Positions 53,807-64,000 of a DNA stretch of 64,000 nt are shown in pieces. The stretch spans positions 1,357,536 through 1,421,535 of the forward strand of contig JXTB01000025.1 in assembly GCA_002914805.1 (NCBI GenBank). Reading direction: 5' to 3'. This DNA comes from Parasponia andersonii (lineage: Eukaryota; Streptophyta; Magnoliopsida; Rosales; Cannabaceae). The position numbers and the translations under genes are program-made. Under the pieces are notes generated by a model, which had not been told where the DNA came from, did not search any database, and saw only the letters and a program-made list of their open reading frames with translations. Numbering within the stretch: the stretch's first letter is position 1; each line of letters opens with the position of its first letter.

Positions 53807-56800
53807 ACCCTCCTTCAAACTCAGGGTTGATAAATCTTTTAACTCTGAGTTTGGTTCTGAGAACCGGAAACCGTGAGCTCAAAATTGCCTTTGTAAGACA
53901 ATCAGCAACCTGATCAATTGATGGTACGTGTCTGACTTCAATAGCTCTAGATATAAGTTTATATCTGACAAAGTATAAGTCTAGCTCAATATGTTTTGTT
54001 CGTGTACGAAGGATAGGATTAGTTGCTAACATTACTGCACTTTGATTATCACACCACACTACTACAACACTTAGTAATGACTGTATCCAAGTTAACTCTG
54101 CAACCACATTAGCTAAGCTGTGGTATTCAGCCTCAGTACTCGACCTTGAAATCGTTTGTTGCTTTTTAGACTGCCAACCAACGAGATAGAGCCAAAATAG
54201 ATACAATGGCTAGAAGTTGATTGTCTATCATCCGGATCAGCAGTCCAATTGGCATCACAAAAGGTTACGAGATCAAGTGACTGCTGAGCTTGTAAATGAA
54301 GTCCATAGTCTATAATATGCCTCAGTTCCTTCTAACTGCAATCCAATGAGCTTGTAAAGGATTATACATAAATTGACACACCTTTTTTATACAATAAGAG
54401 ATTTCATGTAAAATCTAAGGCCGTGACTTTTAATAATTTTAAGTAAATATAGCGATAAATAGTAATTTCTAAAATTTCAGAAAAATTTAAGTAATTGAAA
54501 TTTAAATTTAGTCCTTAAAAATAAATAAATTACAAGATTGGATAAATTTTAAAAAAAATTATGATATTATCTATCAATTTTAAATTTCTAAAAATTTTTC
54601 ATTTTAAAATGAAAGAAAATCTTAATTAACTAATTTAAAGACTTTTATTAATTCATAAAGTTTAATAAAACAGTTCAAATTAAAACCCTAAGCCCAATGT
54701 TCCAGTAATTATAACATATTACAGTGCCCTAAAAACAGATATGTATAGTTACACTTCTTCAACAGGATCACTACTAAGGTAGACAGCTTTAGACCGCTTG
54801 TCATAGGTGTAGACAAAGGTTTAGCATACTACATTCGTGCTTTACAAAGTAAATCTTTGATATATTTAGACTGAGAAAGCAACAAGCCATTGTTAGTAGG
54901 ACAAACACAGATGCCCAGAAAATAGTTAACTTCTCCTAGATCCTTGAGAGCAAATTGAGCTTTATATCGCAGGATAGAGCCATCAGGATTTTCTTTAACA
55001 CGACAAACCCACTTGCAGCCAATGGGTTGTCTTCTTGCAGGAATATCTACCAGAGACTAGTGGAGTTTCTTTCAAGAGCTAATATTTCATCTTCCATTGC
55101 AAACTTCCAATGAGGTTGAACAAGAGCCTCTTCAACAGTAGTAGGTTCAACAGTAGCCACAAATACTTTGGGCTTGAAAATACCCAATTTGGACCTGGTT
55201 TGCATACTATGTCGAGGAGGCACAGAAGGTGGTGGAGATAAAGGCAATGACTGAGATTCCTACATTGGTAAAGTTATAGCAACACGAACAGGATCTTGAA
55301 TATCACTAACATGTTGGACATTATTATCAGGGCTGTTGAAGTTAGGTATGGGAGAAAAAGAAGATGATAGAGGAGGAGAAGTTGAAGGAAGTGGAGAAGA
55401 AAGTGTAATAGAGGTAGAAGGGGACGAGAATGTAAAGATAGACATGGGAAATGAAGATTCATCAAATATAACATCACATGAAATATAAATTCGACCAGTA
55501 GGAGCTAGACACTTATAACATTTGTGATTTAAACTATATCCTAAAAAGGTACACTGAAGTGATCTGAATTGAAGTTTGTGAGAGTTATAAGGTTTAAGAT
55601 TAGGATAACAAGCACAACCATAGACTTTAAGTATGGAGTAATCAGGTTTAGAATGTGTAAGTACTTCTAGAGGAGACTTGATCTAAAGAGTAGGAGTGGG
55701 AAGTCTGTTCCAAATGAATACAACAGCTCTAAAGGCTTCATCCCAATATTTGAGATCCATAGAAGCATGAGCTAATAGAGTAAGACCGTTTTCAACTATA
55801 TGTCTATGTTTGCGCTCAGCGACAACATTTTGTTCGTGAGTGTGAGGACAAGAAATCTTATGAATGATACCATTTTGAGTGAGAAAATCAGTAAAGACAC
55901 GATATTCACCTCCCCAGTCAGTTTGAATACACTTAATAGAATGAATATATTGCAATTCAACTTGTTGATTGAAATTGAGAAAAATGGGAAATGCATCAGA
56001 TTTGGTTCTTAACAAGTAAATCCAGGTAAACCTTGAGTAAGCATCAACCAAGCTAATAAAACCGATAACAATTTGATGATAAGACAGGAGTTGCACCCCA
56101 CAAATCTGAGTGAATGAGTTGGAGAGATTGTGAGTAAGTGGTTTCAGAATTAGGAAAAGGAAACTTACGAATTTTTCCCATGCAACAAGCAGAGCAAAAA
56201 TCGGTAGGCATTTTATTAATGGAACGAATATTACACTGTTGAAGCACATATGTTACAATCTTAGCAGAGGGGTGACCTAGCCTACTGTGCCACAATTGAA
56301 AAAGAGATGAACAATGTGAATCAACATTAGTTTGGGCTGTAAGCACATTACAGGAAGTAGAAGCATTATTAGAAGTAGAATGTGAAAGTTGTACAGACTT
56401 AGAAAGAGAACCCATCTGTGTATGATCAAAAACGTATAATCTATCTTTAAGCTTCCCAACCAGGAGAACTGTCTTGGACACCTGATCCTTGACAAAACAT
56501 GAATGGAAATGAAATTCAAAGAAAACATTATTATCAGAAGCAAATTTAGAAACACTTAAGAGATTCTTTGTAATAGCTGGGACATGTAAAAGTTGATTTA
56601 ACAAGTGTGTTTTGGATTGAAAAGGAGATTGAAAAGCATATTGTCCAACATGTTTAATGAGCAAACCTGAGCCATTTCCCATATGAATTTGTTCATGACC
56701 AAAGAATTCAGAGCCAGCCATGAGGTTCTACAAATTAGGAGTGACATGATTGGTAGTACCAGGGTCTGGGTACCAATTGGTATCAGCAAATGTATCTGGT

Positions 56801-57966
56801 GCAGCAGTCATAGCTTGCATAGGTGAAAGCTGAGAAGCAAGCATGACCTGTACATTTGGACTCTGTTTATTTGCGAAGTTGGACCTCTGAAGCGAAGCTG
56901 GACCCTGAAATGATCGATCAAGGCAATAAAAGCATTGTGAGACCAGATGACCCACTTTACCACACAGTTGATATTGAGGTTTGTTTTGATCCCAATTTGA
57001 ATTCCAATGGTATCTTCCTCCACTTCGGCCACCACGAGAATGAAAACCGCTGCGATTAGAAGAATTATTCTGAAAGAAATGGAAATTTCCTCGACCACCA
57101 TTGAAACCACCACGAGTATTAGGACCACCTCGATGCCCAGAAAAATTATTATGAGAACCAGAATGAAGGGCAAGATTAGCTTCAGTAGAACTTGAGCTTG
57201 AATCAAGCTCTTTTGCATCTTGTTCAATTCTTGCCTTATGAGCAAGTAAAAGAGCCTCAATTTCAGCCACAAACTACTTATCAGTTCTGGAATTAATCGA
57301 AAGAATGAACGTATTGAATGCTTTAGGGAGACCATTAAAGATAACCTCTATATGATCTTCAGGAAGAAAGACATAACCAATTGATGCTAGCATATCAACA
57401 AAACCTTTAATTTTCAACAAATAAGTATCAATGGACATGGAACCTTTTTTCGTATTACCAATAAAACCTTTAATTTTCAACAAATAAGCATCAATGGACA
57501 TGGAACCTTTTACGAAGTTGAGTTTTGAATTGACTTATCTTAGTACGATTTTGAGCTGCAAAGTACTAATGAAAGCAATCCCAAATTTGAGCAAAAGTTT
57601 CACATCCAACCATTCGAGTCAGCAGACTCTCAGTCATAGGCGAAAGAAGCCATGACACAAGAAGTTGATCTTGCTGCTCTCATTCAAGATAGTCTGGATT
57701 GTATCAACTTACAGCTTCATTGATATTACTCAAAAACTTCGAAGGCACAATTGTAGAGTTGAGAAATCGAGTGAGGTTATGGCCACGAATTACAACATTG
57801 ACCTGTTGTTTCCACAAAAGGAAGGTATGATTATCCGATTTAATCGATAGAGAGTGGCTAAACGTGATCGGAGCAAATCGCGATAAAGAAGACGAAGCTC
57901 GAGCTCCTGCATCCATGGCTGTCGAAGTAAAAGTTTCACTCCCAGACGTTTCTTGCTCTGATACCA
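53807..57966 (-). pseudogene. Broken gag-pol of copia element 2, most of RT missing
   Basis: Gag from about 57967 ('SIKSDNHTFLLWKQQVNV'), Gly/Arg/Asn-rich region and CCHC knuckle ('CGKVGHLVSQC'), protease with Asp-Pro-Gly in place of Asp-Ser-Gly ('WYPDPGTTNHVT'), GAG-pre-integrase ('LWHSRLGHPS'), integrase to about 55685 and the 'HSMQTRSK' linker (55200). RT starts normally ('ILRYKAQF') but jumps at about 54950-54960 straight to its C-terminal 'LKDLGEVNYFLGI', so the catalytic core is deleted. RNase H is present at 54200-53785 ('SRSSTEAEYHSL'). A second internal alteration lies at 54385-54710. Near 57410-57510 a short stretch of gag is duplicated in tandem. Confidence 0.9.
54385..54710. repeat. 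AT-rich insert replacing part of copia 2
   Basis: About 325 bases of A/T-rich non-coding DNA interrupt the RT/RNase H connection: the text before it reads like 'LQYVIIT' and the text after like 'CQFMYNPLQAHW', and roughly a dozen codons normally between are gone. Origin unknown; a small transposon or a filler at a repair junction are both possible. Confidence 0.55.
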
Positions 57967-58162
57967 TATTAAGAAAGATACATTAAAGATTATGATGAAT
58001 TGATCTAATTTCATTGAAATGTAAGAGTTAATTATAAAGTCTTAAATACAAGTCTAATCCGATACTAACAAACTAACATTGACATGGCAAACTTATTAAC
58101 AATATTTATAACTGCTTAACAGCAGAGACTAATTAATTGTTGAGTCACTAATACTCTCGACA
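57967..58162 (-). repeat. 5' LTR of copia element 2
   Basis: Partner of 53609-53806; its minus-strand 3' end abuts the primer-binding site. Confidence 0.93.
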
Positions 58163-58492
58163 CCTTTATATATAAACATAAACGTAGATGAAGTCCATAT
58201 GGATCAATATCAGTGCTGATCCTATTCGACATAAGCTGAGACAAATAACATAAACTCACTATGACTGTTATTATTAATTCGCTGGGTTTCTGATAATAAA
58301 TTATGGAATAAGGTATACTAGGCTTGTATTCTTTCTTCTTCTTCTTCTTCTTCTTGTTTTTAATATTCTTTTCTTTAACTACAGTCGGTTATAATAATAA
58401 ATTCTTAGAAAGTTCAAGAGATCAGCAAAATAAGCTAGGAGCAAAAATCCTCCTTATCAAGCTAGTTCTTCTACTAGATTAAGCGTAGTTAA
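58163..58492. other. TNL intron remnant between copia 2 and 3
   Basis: Host intron DNA left between the two retrotransposons, bounded by the CCTTT duplication on the left and the GTTAA duplication (58488-58492) on the right. A (TTC)n microsatellite lies at 58331-58355. No coding signal. Confidence 0.75.
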
Positions 58493-58703
58493 TATAAAAA
58501 TAATAGAGTTTGGGAAATATTGGCTTGTCATTTTCATTGAACAATATTGTATTTATATACAATCACAAAGTGATTGGGTTGATTCCTTCAATTAATTCAA
58601 ATCAGCCTAAATCTAGTTAGTTGCCTAAGATAAAGGGACAATTACAATTCTTATTAATAAGAAAATTACAAACATAATTATTGTAATAGATTGTCCTCTA
58701 ATA
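58493..58703 (-). repeat. 3' LTR of copia element 3
   Basis: Direct repeat of 63068-63285, highly similar apart from a few substitutions and a 6-base 'ctaaat' unit difference. Confidence 0.93.
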
Positions 58704-58754
58704 TGCCCCCTTTAGGTGGAGCTCCGTTGGAGATTCCAATCTTGATTTTTTAAA

Positions 58755-61700
58755 TTGTGAAACGTCCACGCGGAAGAAGCTTGGTTAGAGCATCTACTAA
58801 TTGAACTTCAGAGGAAACATGAGCAACTCATAAAGCACCATGTTGAACTTGATCCCGAATGAAATGGTAGTCAATAGCCACATGCTTCATGCGTGAATGA
58901 AAAACAGGAATAGAGCATAGATGAGTAGCTATAACATTGTCACAATAGATTACGGGTTCAATCGAGAGCCATACACCTAGTTCAGTAAAGAGAGAACATA
59001 TCCAGCGAAGTTCTGCAATAGTGGTTGCCATTGAGCGATATTCAGCCTCAGTGGAAGAGCAAGCTACCATTCGTTGTTTCTTGGAGGACCATGAAATTGG
59101 ATTGCATCCAAGGTAGACAATATATGCACTTGTGGAGGTATAGTCATCCTTGTTACCGGCCCAGTCTACATCTAAAAGGCATAAAGGGACAACGCGTTTT
59201 CCTTATGGAAGAGAAGACCATGATTTGTTGTACCACATAAATAACGAAGTAAGCGCTTGACAACATTCCAGTGCTCAGATGTTGGTCAGTGCATGTATTG
59301 AGACAATTTGTTGACTACATAGGCAATATCAGGGCGAGTGAGACAAAGATATTGAATACTACTAACAATAGTCCTATACTCAGTTGGATTTATCAAAGCA
59401 GTGCCAGAATTCATGGTGAGTGTCACATCTGTGGCAAGGGGAGTTGTTACTGGTTTTGCCCCACTCATATTCGTGCGTGCGAGTAAATCTGTAACATACT
59501 GACGTTGAGAAAGCAAGAGACCCGATGAAGTGGAACTAACCTCTACACCAAGAAAATAGGACAATTTTCCAAGGTCCTTGAGTGAGAATCATTGGGCAAG
59601 AATGTCAACAAACTTTTGGACTACAATGGGATTATCTCCTGTGATGATTATGTTATCAACATACACAAGTAAATAGATCATCGTATCACCATTGTTGAGA
59701 ACAAAGAGGGAGGTATCAGCATGAGAATTTTTAAATCCAGAAGCTACCAGAAATTGACGAAGCTCGTGGTACCAAGCTCGCGGTGCTTGTTTTAAACCAT
59801 AGATAGCTTTCAGAAGTTTGCAAACATGTGTAGGATTGTCACGATCAAGGAAGCCTGGCGGTTGTGCCATGTAGACATCTTCGGATAGATAACCTTGTAG
59901 GAATGCGTTGTTCACATTAAGTTGACGTAATGACCAACCACGACTGATAGCGAGACTTAGAACAACACGTATAGTTGTAGGTTTGACCACGAGATTGAAA
60001 GTGTCATGGTAATCAATACCTGGACATTGATGAAATCCTTTGGCTACAAGTCGTGCTTTGTACCTGTCAACAGACCCATCGGGAAGACGTTTAGTACGAA
60101 AAATCCACTTACATCCAACAAGGTTCTGCATAAAGGTATGAGGAACAAGCTCCCATGTTCCATTCCGAACAAGAGCATCATATTCTTCTGGCATAGCCTG
60201 ATGCCATTTTGGATCTTTAAGAGCTTGGGTCACAGTGTTAGGCTCTAAGTCAGGGGACTGGTTTATGGTGGCTGTAAGGTTCATTTTGTTTTGGGGTTTG
60301 TGGATGTTGTTTTTGGCTCTGGTTGTCATGGAATGGGTGTTGGTAAGATTTGTGGGCTGAGGATTTTGGTCAAAGGTGAGTTGGTTGTTGGGGACAGATG
60401 TATTTGGGGTGAGTGTATGGTTGCTAGAGGTGTTCGGTCATTCAGTGTCTGTTGGACGATCGACCGAAGTTGGATAAGGAAATATGGCTGATGGTGAAGT
60501 TGTTCCTGTGTTTGGGTCAGTAGTTGTTCAGTCAACTGGTTGTGTGGTGCAATCGACCAATAAGTGGCAGAGTGTTGGATCGTAGCACAGAGACGGGGTG
60601 GGCAATGGTATAGTGAGTGGCAAGCTTGATGTTGGGACAGTAGACACTGGAGGAAACCACTTGGAGATTATTTCTAGAGACGGACGAGAAATATGTGTTT
60701 GAAGAGATGTGAATGGAAAGATATGTTCGACAAACTTGATATGACGAGAGATGTAGATCTTTGAGGTGGATGGATCAAGACAAAGATACACACTTTGAGT
60801 AAGAGAGTATCCGAGAAAGACACATGGAATGGAGCGAGAGTCAAGTTTGTGAGCAGAGTAAGGACGAAGCCAAGGATAGCATAAGCAACCAAAGATGTGA
60901 AGTTTGGTGTAGTTACGATGGGAGCAAAAGAGCTTCTCATACGGAGAAGAGAGACCAAAAGTAAGTGTGGGTATGCGATTTATGAGATATACGGCTGCGG
61001 CAAAAACATAATTCCAATATGTTAGAGGCATGGATGCATGGGTAAGAAGAGAGAGACCAGTTTCGACAATGTGACGATGTCGGCGTTTAGAAAGTCCATT
61101 GTGTTCCAGTGTATAGGGTGGAGTGGTGAGATGAGAAATACCATTGGTGGATAAAAAGTGGTCAAGTGCTTGGTATTCACCTCCATTGTCGGAATAATGT
61201 GTGACAATGCGTTGTTTGAATTGGTTTTCTACAAGTGCTTTGAAGCTTAGAAATACATCATAGACGTGCGATTTTCTTTTGAGTGGATAATACCATATGT
61301 AACGAGTGAAATGATCAACAAAGATGACATAGTACTTAAAGTCATCCACCGAATAAACTGGAGAGGTCCACACATCGGAAAAGATAATTTCAAGGGGGTA
61401 GGAAGAGACAATTGAAGATGTTGAAATTGGAAATTTGTGACTTTTATTACAATGACAGGCATTACAAGTAGATGTTTGAGATATTTGACTCGATAAAGGT
61501 AATGAAAAATTTGAAACAATGTGCTTAAGAATTAATGAAGAAGGATGACCTAATCTAGAGTGCCACTCGGTCGAGGTGGTCTTGACACTTGAGAAAGTAA
61601 CTAACAGAGATGAAGGTAGAGACTTGGCCGGTCACTCATAAATGTCATATTTAGTTTGTACCTTTAAAAGAATTGCCCCCTTACGTAGATCCTTCACATG

Positions 61701-62979
61701 AAAGGTGGATGGTAAGAATTCTCTAGAAACATGGTTAGTGGTGCAAAACTGATAAATGGAAATAAGATTCTTTTTCATGGAGGGGACACAAAGGACGTTT
61801 TGTAAATTAAAAGTTTTAGAAAGAGTAGAAAGAGTTGTGGAACCGGTATTAGTGATTTAGAGTCCTGAGCCATCGACAATCATAACATCATTAGAACCAA
61901 TGTAGGGAGTATGAAGAGAAAGGTTGCTCAAGTTGGAAGTAACATGATAAGATGCTCCACTATCTAGCAACCAAGCTGGACTGTTCGTGGTTTCTGGCAT
62001 AATTGGCACGGAGTTGCCATGGTGAGGAGGGGCGTGATCATTGTGGTCGTTGATGTAGTGAATGTTGAGTGTTGATGAGGTGATATGTAGGGCAGTGTTT
62101 AGCGGTGGGTCCTTGAACACCACATGCTTGGCAATGACCAAGGTAGGGTTTTGGTGGTGGACGGTCATTGCGTGGGGTACTAGGATGTGGAATCAGGGTG
62201 GAAGAAGGTCGCCACATTTGTTGAGTTCCTAGATTGTAGGTGGATTGTCACAGTTTCTTGGTTTGCTGAGTGGAGAGATTAGCAGTGATTGGAAGTGGTG
62301 ATGATGACTAGTGTTTCAAGGATGCCTCTTTATTGATGAGTTTCTCATGGAGTTCATCAGAAGTGACTGGGGTTTCACGAGCATTTACGGCATCAGCAAT
62401 GGACTTATATTCATCACCAAGACCTTTAAGGATTCGATCAGTGAGATCTTCCTCATCAATAGGTTTGCCGACGAGGGCAAGTTCATCCACATGTGTCCGA
62501 ATAAATTGCATATATTCGGAAATTGTTTTGGTGCCCTTGATGCAGTTTTTGATTTGATCCTTGACATGTTTAATATGACCACCTGATGGTTTGGCATAGG
62601 TGTTGGCTAGGAGATCCCAAGCCGCATGAGAGGACGTGGTCCGAATGAGAAGAGGTTGAAGGAGACTTGAGACGGCGCCAAGAAGGGCGGAGAAGATGAG
62701 ACGATCTTGTCGTTTCCAAGTGAGGTAGGCCGCATTGGTGGAACGAGTACCATTCGTGGTGATTGTAGGGTCTGATGAAGGTTGAGTATCATCAATGAAT
62801 CCATGGAGATCATAGCCTTCAAGAAGTGCCCGGATTTGAAGACTCCAAGTGATGTAATTGATTGTCGTGAGTTTGGTGATGTTGGAGAGGTTGATAGTGA
62901 GAAGAGGATGATCAGGTTGATGAGTGTTGTCAATGGTGGTGTGGGAGTTGGGAGAGGAGGAAGCATTGTTGGAAGTCAT
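58755..62979 (-). pseudogene. gag-pol of copia element 3, interrupted by stops
   Basis: Gag of 223 codons is open (62979-62308; 'YITWSLQIRALLEGYDLHGF', 'SHAAWDLLANTYAKPSGGHI'). Then a CCHC-like knuckle lacking its His ('CQACGVQGPTAKHC'), protease 'WLLDSGASYHVTS', integrase (61373-60528; 'YSDNGGEYQAL', 'LEHNGLSKRRHRHIVE'), RT (60329-59589; 'YHDTFNLVVKPTTIR', 'YLLVYVDNIIITGD', YVDN for the usual YVDD) and RNase H (59070-58828; 'SSTEAEYRSM'). Stops at about 59596, 59289, 58829, 60528 and 60436 fit CGA-to-TGA changes at Arg codons, and one near 61858 fits CAA-to-TAA. Probably inactive. Confidence 0.9.
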
Positions 62980-63067
62980 TAAGGGAGAATTTGTGTTTAT
63001 TTTTGTGGTGAGGAAAAAAAAAAGGAGAAAGGAAGGTGGTCCTAGGATTTGACTGCTCCTGGTACCA

Positions 63068-63285
63068 TATAAAAATAATAGAGTTTGGGAAATAATGGCT
63101 TGTCATTTTCATTGAGTAATGTTGTATTTATATACAATTACAAGGTGATTGGGTTTATTCCTTCAATTAATTCAAATCAGCCTAAATCTAAATCTGGTTA
63201 GTTGCCCTAAGATAAAGGGATAATTACAATTCTTATTAATAAGAAAATTACAAACATAATTATTGCAATAGATTGTCCTCTAATA
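63068..63285 (-). repeat. 5' LTR of copia element 3
   Basis: Partner of 58493-58703; followed on the minus strand by the primer-binding-like site at 63067-63053. Confidence 0.93.
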
Positions 63286-63336
63286 GTTAATAAGTCAAGC
63301 TAGTTGGTGAAAAAAAAATTAAGTTAAAAGGAAAAC

Positions 63337-63843
63337 CTGATGGCTCGTGAATCAAAGCCAGAAAGATTTGCAGATATTTCCAAAGCATCCCTCCATTTTC
63401 TCAGCACATCTGTTTTGTCTTTATATTCTTCATGTTTTACGAACGCTTCTCTATAACTTTCATCCTGTTTTCGCAAATGAGATGGATCAACGTCGTAAAA
63501 AATTGGCAAAACAAATTGCCCGTATTCTCGGCGGCATTGAAGTATGAACACAAGTTCTCTCAAGCACCATGATGAATAAGCATAGTTTTTTGAGAAAACA
63601 ATAACCGAGATCTTCGATTTTCGAATTGCTTCCATAAGTGCCGGTGAAATTTCTTCTCCTCTCTTTAGACTTGTCTCATCAAAGTAGGTCTTTATTTTTC
63701 TTTCGATTTGAAGCAGCAAGGAGATGGCTTGTGAAATTATTACGTGTGTCTTCACCTCTGAAACTGAGGAAGACATCGTAGTACTCCTCTGAAGTTAAGA
63801 AAGTAGAAGAAGAAGAAGCACCACTAGCAGTAGCAACAGCCAT
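63337..63843 (-). pseudogene. TNL gene, TIR-domain exon, frameshifted
   Basis: First exon of the TIR-NB-LRR gene. ATG at 63843-63841 opens 'MAVATASGASSSS' then 'YYDVFLSFRGEDTRNNFTSH' (TIR box 1). After about 45 codons an A run (five A, plus-strand T run at 63695-63699) shifts the frame by one base; the other frame continues 'IKTYFDETSLKRGEEISPAL', 'SKISVIVFSKNYAYSSWCLR' (with the conserved Glu of the TIR NADase site next) and 'PIFYDVDPSHLRKQ'. It ends at a correct donor (CAG/GTTTTC at 63336). TIR domains of plant TNLs hydrolyse NAD+ in immune signalling; this copy needs the frame restored to do so. NB-ARC exon lies 10 kb away past two retrotransposons. Confidence 0.93.
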
Positions 63844-64000
63844 ATGGATATCTTAGCAACTCCTAAAGTGATCAATCAAAAGTTCAGAACCACCGACGAG
63901 CAAAAGGCTTCCTTAATGAAAGCTCTTTCTTTGAGGTTTTTGAGAGAGCATAGACCTGAAAAAGCAGAGTAAAGCTATGAAAAGCAACCACAGCCCCACT
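63844..64000. other. Upstream of the TNL gene
   Basis: Probable 5' leader and promoter of the minus-strand TNL gene, cut by the window edge. No distinct site is identified. Confidence 0.4.

Larger units (their letters stand above)
53609..58162 (-). mobile_element. Ty1-copia retrotransposon 2 (RE1-like), RT-deleted
   Basis: Minus-strand element with 196-bp 5' LTR (57967-58162), primer-binding site TGGTATCAGAGC directly after it (57955-57966, exact initiator-Met complement), gag-pol remnants, a polypurine tract (GAAGGAGGGT) and a 198-bp 3' LTR (53609-53806). Flanked by a perfect 5-bp duplication CCTTT (53604-53608 and 58163-58167). LTRs read TGT(C/T)(G/A)AGAG...TTCTTAATA, so the 3' end is TA rather than CA. 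Inserted in the TNL intron, sense orientation. Confidence 0.94.
58493..63285 (-). mobile_element. Ty1-copia retrotransposon 3 (RE1-like)
   Basis: Minus-strand element: 218-bp 5' LTR (63068-63285), primer-binding-like TGGTACCAGGAGCAG at 63053-63067, gag-pol, polypurine tract (AAAGGGGGCA) and 211-bp 3' LTR (58493-58703). Flanked by a perfect 5-bp duplication GTTAA (58488-58492 and 63286-63290). The LTRs read TATTAGAGG...TTTTTATA, not TG...CA. Best preserved of the three, but still with stop codons. Lies in the TNL intron just downstream of the TIR exon, sense orientation. Confidence 0.94.

Noticed and set aside
56808..57335. 175-codon hydrophobic minus frame
   Set aside because: Shadow of the copia 2 gag/zinc-knuckle coding frame.
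60674..60958. 94-codon minus frame over copia 3 integrase
   Set aside because: Overlaps the conserved integrase frame at 60528-61373; shadow.

Overview
This is nuclear DNA from a dicot plant. The genes carry many short exons with GT-AG introns in AT-rich flanks, the proteins are plant-specific (phototropin, TNL receptor, tapetal reductase, plastid CLC), and Ty1-copia retrotransposons are abundant. Protein style suggests a rosid, possibly Rosales; that is inference from remembered family sequences. Single N bases at 15112 and 39756 show a draft assembly. There are no prokaryotic features, rRNA, tRNA or CRISPR that I can see.

Layout. 1-720: repeat-rich DNA with a dense TCGAAA motif array. 1140-7301 (+): CLC-e type plastid chloride channel, 7 exons, whose intron 4 holds an antisense, gag-only LTR element. 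10068-13240 (-): histone deacetylase of the RPD3/HDA19 type, 7 exons. 15900-17837 (+): tetraketide alpha-pyrone reductase 1 (TKPR1/DRL1) of the sporopollenin pathway, 6 exons. 19782-31909 (+): phototropin 2, 22 exons, intact, with several introns rearranged by local duplications. 33094-35759 (-): AP-1 clathrin adaptor sigma subunit, 161 aa. 39995-40567 (-): single-exon RING-H2 E3 ligase with an N-terminal hydrophobic segment. All six look intact; splice sites and summed coding lengths keep frame.

45240-63843 (-) is one broken TIR-NB-LRR (TNL) disease-resistance gene spread over 18.6 kb by three Ty1-copia insertions, each with its own LTR pair, primer-binding site and a perfect 5-bp target-site duplication. 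Two (53609-58162 and 58493-63285) sit in the intron between the TIR and NB-ARC exons, in the same orientation as the gene. The third (45571-50737) is antisense and splits the last exon inside the C-terminal post-LRR (C-JID) domain. The TNL also has several frameshifts and lacks the stretch between the NB-ARC core and the LRRs, so it is a pseudogene. The retroelements are also decayed, mostly by C-to-T changes that create stops.

The genes do not form a pathway; this is an ordinary gene neighbourhood. I found no undescribed biological system. The most informative features are the TE-dissected TNL, the TR-GAG element in the CLC-e intron, a gene-start-like segment inside PHOT2 intron 1, triplicated splice-donor sequences in PHOT2 intron 16, and arrays of short TCGAAA and GTCGTTT motifs that look like transposon subterminal repeats.
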